From: an uncultured Clostridia bacterium
Lineage (GTDB): Bacteria > Bacillota > Clostridia > TANB77 > CAG-508
Assembly (NCBI GenBank): GCA_934162255.1
Contig: CAKPIG010000010.1
Span: 1-37,945 of the forward strand
DNA: 37,945 nt
Reading direction: 5' to 3'
Shown: one piece after another, positions 6,995 to 15,259 of the stretch
Numbering within the stretch: position 1 is the stretch's first letter
Layout: the number at the start of each line of letters is the position of its first letter
Program-made: the position numbers and the translations under genes
The notes under the pieces: model-generated
The model's input: only the letters and a program-made list of their open reading frames with translations
Told to the model about the DNA's origin: nothing
Databases searched by the model: none

Positions 6995-7327
6995 ATGGTA
7001 TATGATACGGCAAATAGATTAGCACAGGAGATAAAAGAATCAGAAGAATATGTAACATATAAAATGGCAAAAGAAGCTATAAATTTAAATTACGAATTGA
7101 AAAGTCAAATAGATGAATTTGAAAAGGCAAGATATGAAGCTCAAATATTAGCTTTGCAAACAGGAAAAGATGATGAGGAAAAATTAAGACATGTACAAGA
7201 ATTGTATGGTAAATTGATACAAAATGAAGAAGCAAGCAAATATTTTGATGCAGAAGTAAAATTTAATGTAATGATAGCAGATATAAATAAAATAATAGGA
7301 GAAGCTGTACAAGGGCTTTTAAAATAG
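6995..7327 (+). CDS. YlbF-family regulator
   Basis: A 110-residue all-helical protein matching the YlbF/YmcA family: N-terminal YDTANRLAQEIKESEEY, then KMAKEAINLNYELKSQIDEFEK and a C-terminal helix ending INKIIGEAVQGLLK. In Bacillus, YlbF and YmcA with YaaT act as a cofactor of RNase Y-dependent mRNA processing and influence competence, biofilm and sporulation. YlbF-type paralogues are common in Clostridia, so exact orthology is not settled. GGAGG stands 6-7 bases before the ATG. Co-transcribed with the glycosyltransferase. Confidence 0.8.
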   Translation: MVYDTANRLAQEIKESEEYVTYKMAKEAINLNYELKSQIDEFEKARYEAQILALQTGKDDEEKLRHVQELYGKLIQNEEASKYFDAEVKFNVMIADINKIIGEAVQGLLK

Positions 7328-7380
7328 TTAAATGAATTTATAATGTAGGTAGAAAGAAATCAAATTAAAAGGAGCAAAAT

Positions 7381-8064
7381 ATGCAACTAATAATAATAAT
7401 TTCAGTAATATCTATAATAGTAATACAAATAATGATGGGAATTAATGCTAAAAAATTGAAGAAAATAGCATTAGATGAAAATTTAAATAAAATAGCTGAA
7501 AAATATCCAAGTAATGAAGAAATATGTAAAACAATTTTAAAGAAAATAAATGATACAGAAATTAAAATAGAAGAATCAAAAAATTCTGACGCTACTATAT
7601 ATTTAGCATTACAAAATAAAATAATTATTGGAGATACACATAAAAGTTTTACAAGAATACAAACTATGGCACATGAATGTTTACATTCAATTCAAAATAA
7701 GAGAATGTTAATTTTTAATTTTGTATTTTCAAATATATATTTATTATTTTACTTTGTAAGTATTGGATTTTTAGTATTGAAAAAAGTTACTGATAAAATG
7801 TTACTAGCCAATATATTTTTAATATTAAGCTTTATATATTATGTAGTAAAAATATACTTAGAAAATGATGCAATGATAAGAGCAGAATATTTAGCAAAAG
7901 AGTATATGGAAGAACAGAAAATTTCAACACAGGAAGAAATTGAAAAAATGGTTATAGGATTTAAGAACATAAATAGACAATGTATAAAAGGAACAAATGC
8001 AAACATATTTATTAAAATAATGATAAAACTTATAATTTTTAGTGTTCTAGCATTGATTTTTTAG
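7381..8064 (+). CDS. putative membrane zinc metallopeptidase, YugP-like (divergent)
   Basis: A 227-residue membrane protein with a gluzincin-type HExxH at H98-E99-C100-L101-H102 (TMAHECLHSIQNKR). There is an N-terminal membrane segment (about 1-20), two adjacent ones after the motif (about 112-158), and a last one at the C-terminus. The segment YLENDAMIRAEYLAKEY (about 159-175) offers Glu residues as a third zinc ligand. YugP-family peptidases have the same order: N-terminal helix, HExGHAIQ, membrane helices, then an E-x-x-A-S-RRA segment. This is therefore probably a distant relative with Cys-Leu in the motif instead of the usual Val-Gly. Substrate unknown. AAGGAG precedes the ATG; 53 bases separate it from the ylbF-like gene. 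Confidence 0.65.
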   Translation: MQLIIIISVISIIVIQIMMGINAKKLKKIALDENLNKIAEKYPSNEEICKTILKKINDTEIKIEESKNSDATIYLALQNKIIIGDTHKSFTRIQTMAHECLHSIQNKRMLIFNFVFSNIYLLFYFVSIGFLVLKKVTDKMLLANIFLILSFIYYVVKIYLENDAMIRAEYLAKEYMEEQKISTQEEIEKMVIGFKNINRQCIKGTNANIFIKIMIKLIIFSVLALIF

Positions 8065-8081
8065 TGGATATGTGGTAAAAT
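8053..8081 (+). promoter_or_regulatory. sigma-A promoter of secG
   Basis: TTGATT at 8053-8058, 17 bases, TAAAAT at 8076-8081 preceded by TGG. The -35 lies inside the last codons of the metallopeptidase gene. Confidence 0.7.
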
Positions 8082-8122
8082 TATCTAGTATTAAACGAAA
8101 AAACTGTTAGGAGGAATACTAA

Positions 8123-8371
8123 ATGCAAGTAATAAAAACGATATTATTAGTACTAGAATTTATAATATGTATAGCCATCACTATTTTAACAATGATTCAA
8201 TCGAAAGATGATGCTGGATTATCATCAACAATTACAGGTTCATCAACAAATAATTTTTTTGAAAAAAATAAAGGCAGAACTAAAGAAGGAAAACTAAAAA
8301 AATGGACAATCATAACAGCAATATTATTTGCAATTGTTTCAATTGCACTTTCAATAGTATACATAGCGTAA
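8123..8371 (+). CDS. secG: preprotein translocase subunit SecG
   Basis: An 82-residue protein with the SecG layout: membrane helix 1 (about 4-24), a loop with the family pattern MIQSKDDAGLSSTITGSS, basic residues, and membrane helix 2 (about 60-80). SecG assists SecYE translocation. AGGAGG precedes the ATG. It is followed by a terminator and then rnr; the secG-rnr pairing is common in Firmicutes, though smpB, the usual third member, is absent here. Confidence 0.93.
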   Translation: MQVIKTILLVLEFIICIAITILTMIQSKDDAGLSSTITGSSTNNFFEKNKGRTKEGKLKKWTIITAILFAIVSIALSIVYIA

Positions 8372-8378
8372 ATAAATA

Positions 8379-8407
8379 GGGGCAGTTTTTTGAACTGCTC
8401 TTTTTTT
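8379..8407 (+). terminator. intrinsic terminator between secG and rnr
   Basis: GGGCAGTT pairs with AACTGCTC (one G-T pair), followed by seven Ts. rnr starts only 17 bases later, so rnr expression probably depends on read-through. Confidence 0.8.
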
Positions 8408-8423
8408 ATAATAAGGAGGAAAA

Positions 8424-10364
8424 ATGAGGTTAGAAGGAATATATAGAAAAAATCAAAAAGGATTTGGATTTGTAAAAATAGAAAACGAAGAAAAAGAAAT
8501 ATATATATCAAAAGAAAACTCTTTAAATGCATTAAATGGAGATGCAGTTGAAATAAAGTTATTGACTGAAAAAATAGGAGATAAAAAAGCCGAAGGGAGA
8601 ATTACAAAAATAATCAGACATGATAAAGATACTGTAGTTGGAACATTTCAAAAGAGTAGAAATTTTGGATTTGTAGTTCCAGATGATAAAAACTTTGGAA
8701 CAGATATATTTATATCAAAAGCAAATTGGGGTAAAGCTAGAAATAATCATAAAGTATTAGTAAAAATACTTAAATATCCTGAAAAGGGTAAAAATGCAGA
8801 AGGACAAGTAATTGAAGTAATAGGTGGAGTTAATGAAGCAGGTGTTGATATGCTATCATTAATAAAACAATATGAATTGCCATACAAATTTTCAGAAGAA
8901 GTTGTGCAAGAAGCAAAAGCATTTGGAACTAAAATAAGACTAGAAGATTTAAAAAATCGAAAAGACTGTAGAAAAGATATTATTTTTACAATAGATGGGG
9001 AAGATGCAAAAGATTTAGATGATGCAATACATGTTGAAAAATTAGAAAATGGAAATTATAAACTAGATGTTCATATTGCAGATGTAAGCAATTATGTAAG
9101 AGAAAAAACAGAGTTAGATAAAGAAGCATATTTACGAGGAACAAGTATATATATGTTAGGCAGAGTAATCCCAATGCTACCGAGAGAACTTTCAAATGGC
9201 ATTTGTAGCTTAAATGCAGGTGAAGATAGATTAACTTTATCTTGCTCAATGGAAATTACTCCGAAAGCCAAAATAATCTCTTCTGAGATATATAAAGGAG
9301 TAATAAATGTAACAGAAAGAATGTCTTATACAGATGTACAAAAAATATTGGATAGATCTGATGAAAAAGTTTTAAAGAGATATGAAAAATATATTAATCA
9401 TTTTGATTTAATGTCAGAACTTGCAACAATCTTAAAAAATAAAAGAAGAGAAAATGGATATTTAAATTTAGACATTCCTGAAAGTAAAATAATATTAGAT
9501 GAAAATGGTTATGCAATAGATGTAAAAAAATATGAGACTTATTTTGCAAATGAAATAATAGAACAATTTATGCTAATTGCAAATGAAACTGTTGCAGAAA
9601 AATTCTATTGGTTACAAGCACCATTTATATATAGAAATCATGAAGCTCCAGATTTAGATAAAGTGAAAGAATTAAATAAAATGTTATTCAATTTTGGATA
9701 TAAAATAAAAATATCAAAAGAGGATATTATTTATCCAAATGAATTTGCAAAAATATTAGATGATGTAAAGGGAAAAGAAGAAGAAAAAGTTGTTGCAAAT
9801 ATAATATTAAGAACACTAAGAGTAGCAAAATATGAAGCAGAGAATAAAGGACATTTTGGAATAGCAAGTAAATATTATTGCCATTTTACTTCTCCAATAA
9901 GAAGATATCCAGATTTGTTTATACACAGGATAATTTCAAAATACTTGGAAAATGATTATTTGGTAAATGAATTTTGGATAAAAAAATACGAAAAAAGAGC
10001 AGCTAAAAGAGCTGACAATTGTTCTGAAAGAGAGAGAACCGCAACAAAAGTGGAAAGAGAAGCAGAAGATATTAAAAAAGCAGAATTTATGGAAGATAAA
10101 ATTGGAAATGAATATGATGGAATCATTTCTTCGATAACTAATTTTGGAATATTTGTAGAATTAGATAATACAATTGAGGGACTAATAAGATATGAAAAAT
10201 TAGGAGATGAATATTTTATCTATAATGAAGAACTAAGACAAGCAATTGGAGAAAGGTCTGGAAAGGTATATAAAATAGGAGATAAAATAAGAATAAGAGT
10301 TATTGAAGCAAATAAATTACTAAGAAGAATTGATTTCGAAAAAGTTATTGACAAAAAAATCTGA
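8424..10364 (+). CDS. rnr: ribonuclease R
   Basis: A 646-residue RNB-family 3'-5' exoribonuclease that degrades structured RNA and takes part in RNA quality control. Two cold-shock/OB domains come first (about 1-60 with GFGFVKIENEEKEIYI, and 65-140 with NFGFVVPDDKNFGTDIFI). The RNB catalytic domain follows (about 175-510), with the metal-binding acidic cluster IDGEDAKDLDDAI near 190-200 and HFTSPIRRYPDLFIHR near 490. A C-terminal S1 domain (about 560-640) contains GIISSITNFGIFVEL. It lacks the N-terminal helix-turn-helix and the lysine-rich tail of the longer proteobacterial RNase R. GGAGG is close to the ATG. The adhE promoter lies in its last codons. Confidence 0.95.
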   Translation: MRLEGIYRKNQKGFGFVKIENEEKEIYISKENSLNALNGDAVEIKLLTEKIGDKKAEGRITKIIRHDKDTVVGTFQKSRNFGFVVPDDKNFGTDIFISKANWGKARNNHKVLVKILKYPEKGKNAEGQVIEVIGGVNEAGVDMLSLIKQYELPYKFSEEVVQEAKAFGTKIRLEDLKNRKDCRKDIIFTIDGEDAKDLDDAIHVEKLENGNYKLDVHIADVSNYVREKTELDKEAYLRGTSIYMLGRVIPMLPRELSNGICSLNAGEDRLTLSCSMEITPKAKIISSEIYKGVINVTERMSYTDVQKILDRSDEKVLKRYEKYINHFDLMSELATILKNKRRENGYLNLDIPESKIILDENGYAIDVKKYETYFANEIIEQFMLIANETVAEKFYWLQAPFIYRNHEAPDLDKVKELNKMLFNFGYKIKISKEDIIYPNEFAKILDDVKGKEEEKVVANIILRTLRVAKYEAENKGHFGIASKYYCHFTSPIRRYPDLFIHRIISKYLENDYLVNEFWIKKYEKRAAKRADNCSERERTATKVEREAEDIKKAEFMEDKIGNEYDGIISSITNFGIFVELDNTIEGLIRYEKLGDEYFIYNEELRQAIGERSGKVYKIGDKIRIRVIEANKLLRRIDFEKVIDKKI

Positions 10365-10375
10365 TAAGTTATAAT
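10348..10375 (+). promoter_or_regulatory. sigma-A promoter of adhE
   Basis: TTGACA at 10348-10353 (inside the end of rnr), 16 bases, TATAAT at 10370-10375. Both hexamers are perfect. A small hairpin (AAGCTA / TAGCTT) lies in the leader just before the ribosome binding site. I saw no clear Rex-type operator. Confidence 0.85.
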
Positions 10376-10437
10376 AGAATGAGTAAACTAAAGAAATAAG
10401 CTATTAAATTGTAGCTTAGAAAGGAATGATAGAAAAA

Positions 10438-13038
10438 ATGGAAAATCAAAATCCTGAAGAAGCAAGAGTAAAGCAAATGATAGATGAACTTATAAGAAGA
10501 GCTAAAATTGCATCACAAGAATATTTGAAATTAGATCAAGAAACAGTAGATAAAATAACTAGAGCAATGTCAATGGCAGGGCTTGAACATCACATGTGGT
10601 TAGCAAAACTTGCAGTTGAAGAAACTGGAAGAGGAATATATGAAGATAAAATTACAAAAAACATGTTTGCAACAGAATATGTATATCATAGTATAAAACA
10701 TGAAAAAACAGTTGGAGTAATAAATGAAAATGATGAAGATGATTATGCAGAAATAGCAGAACCTATAGGCATAATAGCAGGTGTTACACCAGTTACGAAC
10801 CCAACATCAACAGTTATGTTTAAATCAATAATTGCTGCAAAAACAAGAAATGTAATAGTTTTTGGATTTCATCCATCTGCACAACATTCAAGTATGTCTG
10901 CAGCAGCAATAATGAGAGAAGCAGCAATAAAAGCTGGGGCACCAGAAGATTCAATTTTATGGATAGAAGAACCATCAATATTAGCAACAAAAATGTTAAT
11001 GAACCATCCTGATGTAAATTTAATATTAGCAACAGGTGGTACAGGAATGGTAAAATCAGCTTATTCATGTGGAAAACCAGCACTTGGAGTAGGTCCTGGA
11101 AATGTTCCTTGTTATGTTGATAAAACAGCCAAGTTAGAAACATCTGTAAATGATATAGTAATGTCAAAATCATTTGATAATGGCATGATTTGTGCTTCTG
11201 AGCAAGCAGTTATTGTCGACAAAGACGTATATCAAGAATTTGAGAGATTAATGAGAAAAGCAGGATGCTATTTTGTAAGCCCTGAAGAAAAAGAAAAGTT
11301 AAAAAATAGTATGTTTGATAAAAACATAGATGGATATAAATTAAAATCACATGTTCCTGGAAAAAGTCCAGCACAAATAGCAAGAGAAGCTGGATTTGAA
11401 ATACCAGAAGAAACAAAAGTAATAGTAGTTTATGAAGAAGGAATTGGACCAGAATATCCATTTTCAAAAGAAAAATTAAGCCCTGTATTAACATATTATA
11501 TTGTAAATGGTGAAGAAGAAGGACTTGATAAATCTGAAAAATTACTTGAATTTGGAGGATTAGGACATTCAGCAGTTATACATTCAGAAAATAAAGATAC
11601 GATATTGAAATTCTCAGAAAGAATGAAAGCAGGAAGAATTATTGTAAATTCTCCATCAACACATGGTGCAATTGGAGATATTTATAATACAAATATGCCT
11701 TCACTAACTCTTGGCTGTGGTTCATTTGGAGGAAACTCAACAACAGCAAATGTATCAAGTGTAAACTTATTAAATATAAAAAGAGTAGCAAAGAGGAGAG
11801 TAAATATGCAATGGTTTAAAGTACCAGAAAAAATATATTTTGAAGCTGGTTCAATATCATACTTAGAAAAAATGAGAAATGTTGAAAGAGTATTTATAGT
11901 AACAGATGAAGGAATGGACAAATTAGGATATGTAGATAGAATTTTATATCATCTTAGAAAAAGAGAAAACGATGTACACTGTGAGATATTTAATGAAGTA
12001 GAATCTGACCCATCTTTTGACACTATAAATAAAGGTGTTGCAGCAATGAGAAACTTTAATCCAGATACAATAATTGCACTTGGAGGAGGAAGTCCAATAG
12101 ATGCTGCAAAAGGAATGTGGTTATTTTATGAAAATCCTGATGCTGACCCCGAAGGTCTAAAACTAAAATTTATGGATATTCGTAAAAGAGCATATAAATT
12201 CCCAGATATGGGTAAAAAAGCAAAAATGGTAGCAATACCGACTACATCTGGAACAGGTTCAGAAGTTACATCATTTGCTGTAATAACAGATAAGAAAAGA
12301 AATAAGAAATATCCATTAGCTGATTATGAATTAACACCAGATGTTGCAATAATAGATCCAGATTTAGTAATGAGTCTTCCAAAAACAGTTACAGCTGATA
12401 CAGGAATGGATGTATTAACACATGCACTTGAAGCATATGTATCTGTAATGGCATCAGATTATACTGATGGTCTAGCAGAAAAAGCAGCAGAATTAGTATT
12501 TAAAAATATAAAAGAAGCATATGAACATGGAGATAATAAAATTGCAAGAGAGAAAATGCATAATGCAAGTACAATTGCAGGAATGGCATTTACAAATGCA
12601 TTCTTAGGAGTATGCCATTCAATGGCACATAAAATAGGTGCAGAGTTCCATCTTCCACATGGAAGAATAAATGCAATACTTTTACCATATGTAGTTAGAT
12701 ATAATGCGAGTAAACCAACAAAATTTGTATCTTGGCCAAAATATGAATATTATATTGCAGACCAAAAATATGCAGATATTGCTAAAAGAATTGGATTAAA
12801 GGCTGATACAGTAGAAGAAGGTGTTAATTCACTAATACAAGGAATAAAGGATTTAAATAATGCATTGAATATACCTAAATCATTTAAAGAAGCGGGTGTA
12901 AATGAAGATGAATTTTTAGCTAAAGTAGACTTGCTTGCAGATAGAGCATTTGAAGATCAATGCACAACAGTTAATCCAAGAGTTCCATTAGTAAGTGAAA
13001 TAAAACAAATTCTACTAGATAGCTATTATGGAAGATAA
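10438..13038 (+). CDS. adhE: bifunctional acetaldehyde-CoA/alcohol dehydrogenase
   Basis: An 866-residue AdhE, which converts acetyl-CoA to acetaldehyde and then ethanol with NADH; such enzymes form long spirosome filaments. The N-terminal aldehyde dehydrogenase half (about 1-440) has GVTPVTNPTSTVMFKSI and the catalytic Cys in DNGMICASEQ (about C252). The C-terminal iron-dependent alcohol dehydrogenase half (from about 455) has GGGSPIDAAKG (about 549) and the iron ligand region DVLTHALEAYV and HSMAHKIGAEFHLPHG. Both halves look intact. The AAAGGA at 10420-10425 is 12 bases before the ATG at 10438 and abuts a possible ATG at 10426, so I prefer 10438; the difference is four residues. It implies ethanol fermentation. 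Confidence 0.96.
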   Translation: MENQNPEEARVKQMIDELIRRAKIASQEYLKLDQETVDKITRAMSMAGLEHHMWLAKLAVEETGRGIYEDKITKNMFATEYVYHSIKHEKTVGVINENDEDDYAEIAEPIGIIAGVTPVTNPTSTVMFKSIIAAKTRNVIVFGFHPSAQHSSMSAAAIMREAAIKAGAPEDSILWIEEPSILATKMLMNHPDVNLILATGGTGMVKSAYSCGKPALGVGPGNVPCYVDKTAKLETSVNDIVMSKSFDNGMICASEQAVIVDKDVYQEFERLMRKAGCYFVSPEEKEKLKNSMFDKNIDGYKLKSHVPGKSPAQIAREAGFEIPEETKVIVVYEEGIGPEYPFSKEKLSPVLTYYIVNGEEEGLDKSEKLLEFGGLGHSAVIHSENKDTILKFSERMKAGRIIVNSPSTHGAIGDIYNTNMPSLTLGCGSFGGNSTTANVSSVNLLNIKRVAKRRVNMQWFKVPEKIYFEAGSISYLEKMRNVERVFIVTDEGMDKLGYVDRILYHLRKRENDVHCEIFNEVESDPSFDTINKGVAAMRNFNPDTIIALGGGSPIDAAKGMWLFYENPDADPEGLKLKFMDIRKRAYKFPDMGKKAKMVAIPTTSGTGSEVTSFAVITDKKRNKKYPLADYELTPDVAIIDPDLVMSLPKTVTADTGMDVLTHALEAYVSVMASDYTDGLAEKAAELVFKNIKEAYEHGDNKIAREKMHNASTIAGMAFTNAFLGVCHSMAHKIGAEFHLPHGRINAILLPYVVRYNASKPTKFVSWPKYEYYIADQKYADIAKRIGLKADTVEEGVNSLIQGIKDLNNALNIPKSFKEAGVNEDEFLAKVDLLADRAFEDQCTTVNPRVPLVSEIKQILLDSYYGR

Positions 13039-13051
13039 ATCCATCTATCGC

Positions 13052-13080
13052 TTGACAGAAAAGCAAAAAAATGCTACAAT
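13052..13080 (+). promoter_or_regulatory. sigma-A promoter of the MATE-kinase gene
   Basis: TTGACA at 13052-13057, 17 bases, TACAAT at 13075-13080 preceded by TGC (extended -10). Transcription should start near 13087, leaving a leader of about 118 bases. Confidence 0.85.
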
Positions 13081-13107
13081 TAATAATTGTGAGAGAAATA
13101 TAACTCT

Positions 13108-13134
13108 ATGGAAACGTACATTATTAGTAAATAA
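13108..13134 (+). CDS. candidate leader peptide (8 aa) in the MATE-kinase leader
   Basis: ATG at 13108 opens an eight-codon frame (METYIISK, stop TAA at 13132). A hairpin CATTATT (13119-13125) / AATAATG (13130-13136) covers its second half, and an intrinsic terminator begins 10 bases after the stop. The layout recalls ribosome-mediated attenuation of drug-efflux genes. The ribosome binding site is weak (GAGAG about 12 bases upstream), so translation is uncertain. Confidence 0.3.
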   Translation: METYIISK

Positions 13135-13143
13135 TGAATAACG

Positions 13144-13170
13144 AACAACACATTTACATGTGTTGTTTTT
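13144..13170 (+). terminator. intrinsic terminator/attenuator in the MATE-kinase leader
   Basis: AACAACACAT (13144-13153) and ATGTGTTGTT (13158-13167) form a perfect 10-bp stem with a 4-base loop, followed by a T run to 13170. It lies between the promoter and the start codon, so it can switch the downstream gene off. It would also stop adhE transcripts, which have no other visible terminator. Confidence 0.8.
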
Positions 13171-13204
13171 AAATTGTTTAATTAATAAAAAGAAAGGGGA
13201 AAAA

Positions 13205-15196
13205 ATGAAAGAATTAGATTTAGGAACAGAAAAAATAGGAAAATTATTAAAAAAATTTGCTATACCTTGTATAATTTCATTAGTAGTAAATGCATTATAC
13301 AATATAGTAGACCAAATATTTATAGGATGGGGAGTTAATTATTTAGGAAATGGAGCTACAAATGTCGTATTTCCGATAACAGTAATATGCTTAGCATTTG
13401 CATTTATGTTTGGAGATGGAACATCAGCATTTCTAAGCTTAAAATTAGGAGAAAAGAAAGAAAAAGAAGCAGAAAAAGGAGTTGCAAATGGAATATTAGC
13501 ATCAATTATTGTATCATTAATTTTATGTGCAATAGTATTGATATTCTTACCTGCACTATTAAATTTATTTGGTTGTACTGATGCTTTAAGAAGTTATGCT
13601 TTAAGCTATGGATATGTGATTGCATGTGGAATACCATTTGTAATGATAGGTTCAACATTAAATTCAATAATAAGAGCAGATGGTTCACCCAAATATGCAA
13701 TGATATCAATGGTTGCAGGAGCTATATTAAATATCGTATTAGACCCTATATTTATATTTAGTTGGGGACTAAACTTAGGTGTAGCTGGTGCAGCTATTGC
13801 AACAGTAATCAGTCAATTTGTTACATTTTTAATAAATATTATATATATAAAAAGATTTAAAACAATAAAATTAAGCAAAGAAAGTTTTAAATTTGAACTA
13901 AAAATAGTTAAGGCAGTTGCAACATTAGGAATATCATCATTTATAACACAAATGGCAATTGTAGTTGTAATAACAGTTCAAAATTCATTATTTAAAGCAT
14001 ATGGAGATGCAAGTAAATTCGGATCAGACATTCCTATTACAGTATTAGGAATAGTAATGAAAATAAACCAAATATTAAGTAGCATAATAATAGGAATTGC
14101 AGCAGGAAGTCAACCAATAATAGGATATAATTACGGGGCTAGAAAATTAGATAGAGTTAAAAAGACTTTAACAATAGTATTAGCATTAAGCTTTAGTGTT
14201 TCATTAGTAGCATTTATATTATTTCAATCAATACCTGAAAAACTAATAGGAATATTTGGTTCAGGAGATGAATTATATAATGAATTTGCATGTATAACAT
14301 TTAGAACATTTCTAATGCTTACAATATTTAATGGAATTCAAATTTCATCAGGTATATTCTTCCAAGCTATAGGAAAACCAACAAAGTCAGCATTTTTAAC
14401 ATTATCTAGACAAATACTATTCTTTTCACCAGCTGCTATAATATTATCAAAATTTTTCAACATAAAGGGAGTTTTATATGCAGGACCAGTAGCTGATGGA
14501 TTAGCATTCATAATAGCAGCGACATTACTAATAATAGAGATGAAGAATCTTGGAAAAGATAAAGACAAGAGTTATACAATGAAAGATGATGAAAAAGTAT
14601 TAAATCCAGGAAACAATATTATTATAACGATAGCAAGAGAATATGGTTCAGGTGGAAGATATGTAGGAAAATTATTAGCAGATAAACTTGGAATAAAATT
14701 CTATGATAAAGACTTAGTACAAATTACATCAAAAGAAAGTGGACTAAATACATCTTATATTGAAGAGAATGAACAAAATATACATGGAAATCTATTATCA
14801 AGTTTTAATACACAATATGGAGATAATTTATCAAATGATGATAATTTATTTATTGCTGAAAGTAAAGCAGTAAAAGAAGTTGCAAGCAAAGGTTCATGTG
14901 TTATAGTTGGTAGATGTTCAAATTATATATTAAGAGACACAGAAAATGTATTTAATATTTTCTTATATAGTGATGATGAAAATAAAGTTAAAAGAGCAGT
15001 TACATATTATGGAATAGACCAAAAGAATGCTTTAAAAGAAATAAACAAAATAAATAAAGCAAGAGAAAAACATTATAATTATTATACTCAAAGAGAATGG
15101 AAAGATTTAAATAATTATAATTTGGCAATGAATGTAGATACATATGGTGTAGAAAGAACAGCAAGTATATTAGCAGAAATAATACAAGGCAAATAG
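13205..15196 (+). CDS. MATE efflux transporter fused to a cytidylate kinase-like domain
   Basis: A single 663-residue frame with two unrelated halves. Residues about 1-450 are a complete MATE-family transporter (drug or cation antiporter) with about 12 membrane helices. Typical segments are NALYNIVDQIFIGWGV, GTSAFLSLKLGE, AGAILNIVLDPIFIF and AAGSQPIIGYNYGARK. After a charged linker (about 450-468) comes a cytidylate-kinase-2-type domain (about 470-663). It has the P-loop region ITIAREYGSGGRYVGKLLA, then FYDKDLVQI, VIVGRCSNYIL, and the lid-like AREKHYNYYTQREWKD. The start at 13205 has AAAGGGG 5 bases upstream; a 15-codon longer frame begins inside the terminator hairpin and is rejected. No stop or frameshift separates the halves. 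The kinase should face the cytoplasm. Its substrate and any role in transport are unknown. Confidence 0.9.
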   Translation: MKELDLGTEKIGKLLKKFAIPCIISLVVNALYNIVDQIFIGWGVNYLGNGATNVVFPITVICLAFAFMFGDGTSAFLSLKLGEKKEKEAEKGVANGILASIIVSLILCAIVLIFLPALLNLFGCTDALRSYALSYGYVIACGIPFVMIGSTLNSIIRADGSPKYAMISMVAGAILNIVLDPIFIFSWGLNLGVAGAAIATVISQFVTFLINIIYIKRFKTIKLSKESFKFELKIVKAVATLGISSFITQMAIVVVITVQNSLFKAYGDASKFGSDIPITVLGIVMKINQILSSIIIGIAAGSQPIIGYNYGARKLDRVKKTLTIVLALSFSVSLVAFILFQSIPEKLIGIFGSGDELYNEFACITFRTFLMLTIFNGIQISSGIFFQAIGKPTKSAFLTLSRQILFFSPAAIILSKFFNIKGVLYAGPVADGLAFIIAATLLIIEMKNLGKDKDKSYTMKDDEKVLNPGNNIIITIAREYGSGGRYVGKLLADKLGIKFYDKDLVQITSKESGLNTSYIEENEQNIHGNLLSSFNTQYGDNLSNDDNLFIAESKAVKEVASKGSCVIVGRCSNYILRDTENVFNIFLYSDDENKVKRAVTYYGIDQKNALKEINKINKAREKHYNYYTQREWKDLNNYNLAMNVDTYGVERTASILAEIIQGK

Positions 15197-15210
15197 TAAA
15201 AAAAGTAGAA

Positions 15211-15240
15211 GCAGAGCTCTAGTTTAGAACTCTGCTTTTT
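15211..15240. terminator. bidirectional terminator between convergent genes
   Basis: GCAGAGCTCT and AGAACTCTGC pair with one mismatch around the loop AGTTT. Ts follow on the plus strand, and the upstream A-rich run gives Ts on the minus strand. It serves the MATE-kinase gene and the convergent minus-strand gene. Confidence 0.85.
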
Positions 15241-15259
15241 TACTAATAATAAGTTGAAA

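Noticed and set aside
6786..7022. Lysine-rich frame overlapping the glycosyltransferase tail
   Set aside because: Out-of-frame shadow of the charged C-terminus, without a ribosome binding site.
10820..11494. Long leucine-rich open frames opposite adhE
   Set aside because: They are antisense shadows of A-rich codons, have no ribosome binding site or family features, and lie fully inside a well-identified gene. The same holds for the Leu/Phe-rich minus-strand frames inside smc, rnr, rpoD, lepA and dnaG.
13087..13170. Known riboswitch (preQ1, purine, guanidine classes) in the MATE-kinase leader
   Set aside because: None of the conserved core sequences I know could be found; only the hairpins and terminator are supported.
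13160..13204. 15-codon longer start for the MATE-kinase gene
   Set aside because: It begins inside the terminator stem and has no ribosome binding site; the ATG at 13205 has AAAGGGG in place.
14530..14625. Frameshift or read-through explanation for the MATE-kinase junction
   Set aside because: The frame is open throughout, the linker is a plausible charged segment, and there is no internal ribosome binding site plus start at the domain border.
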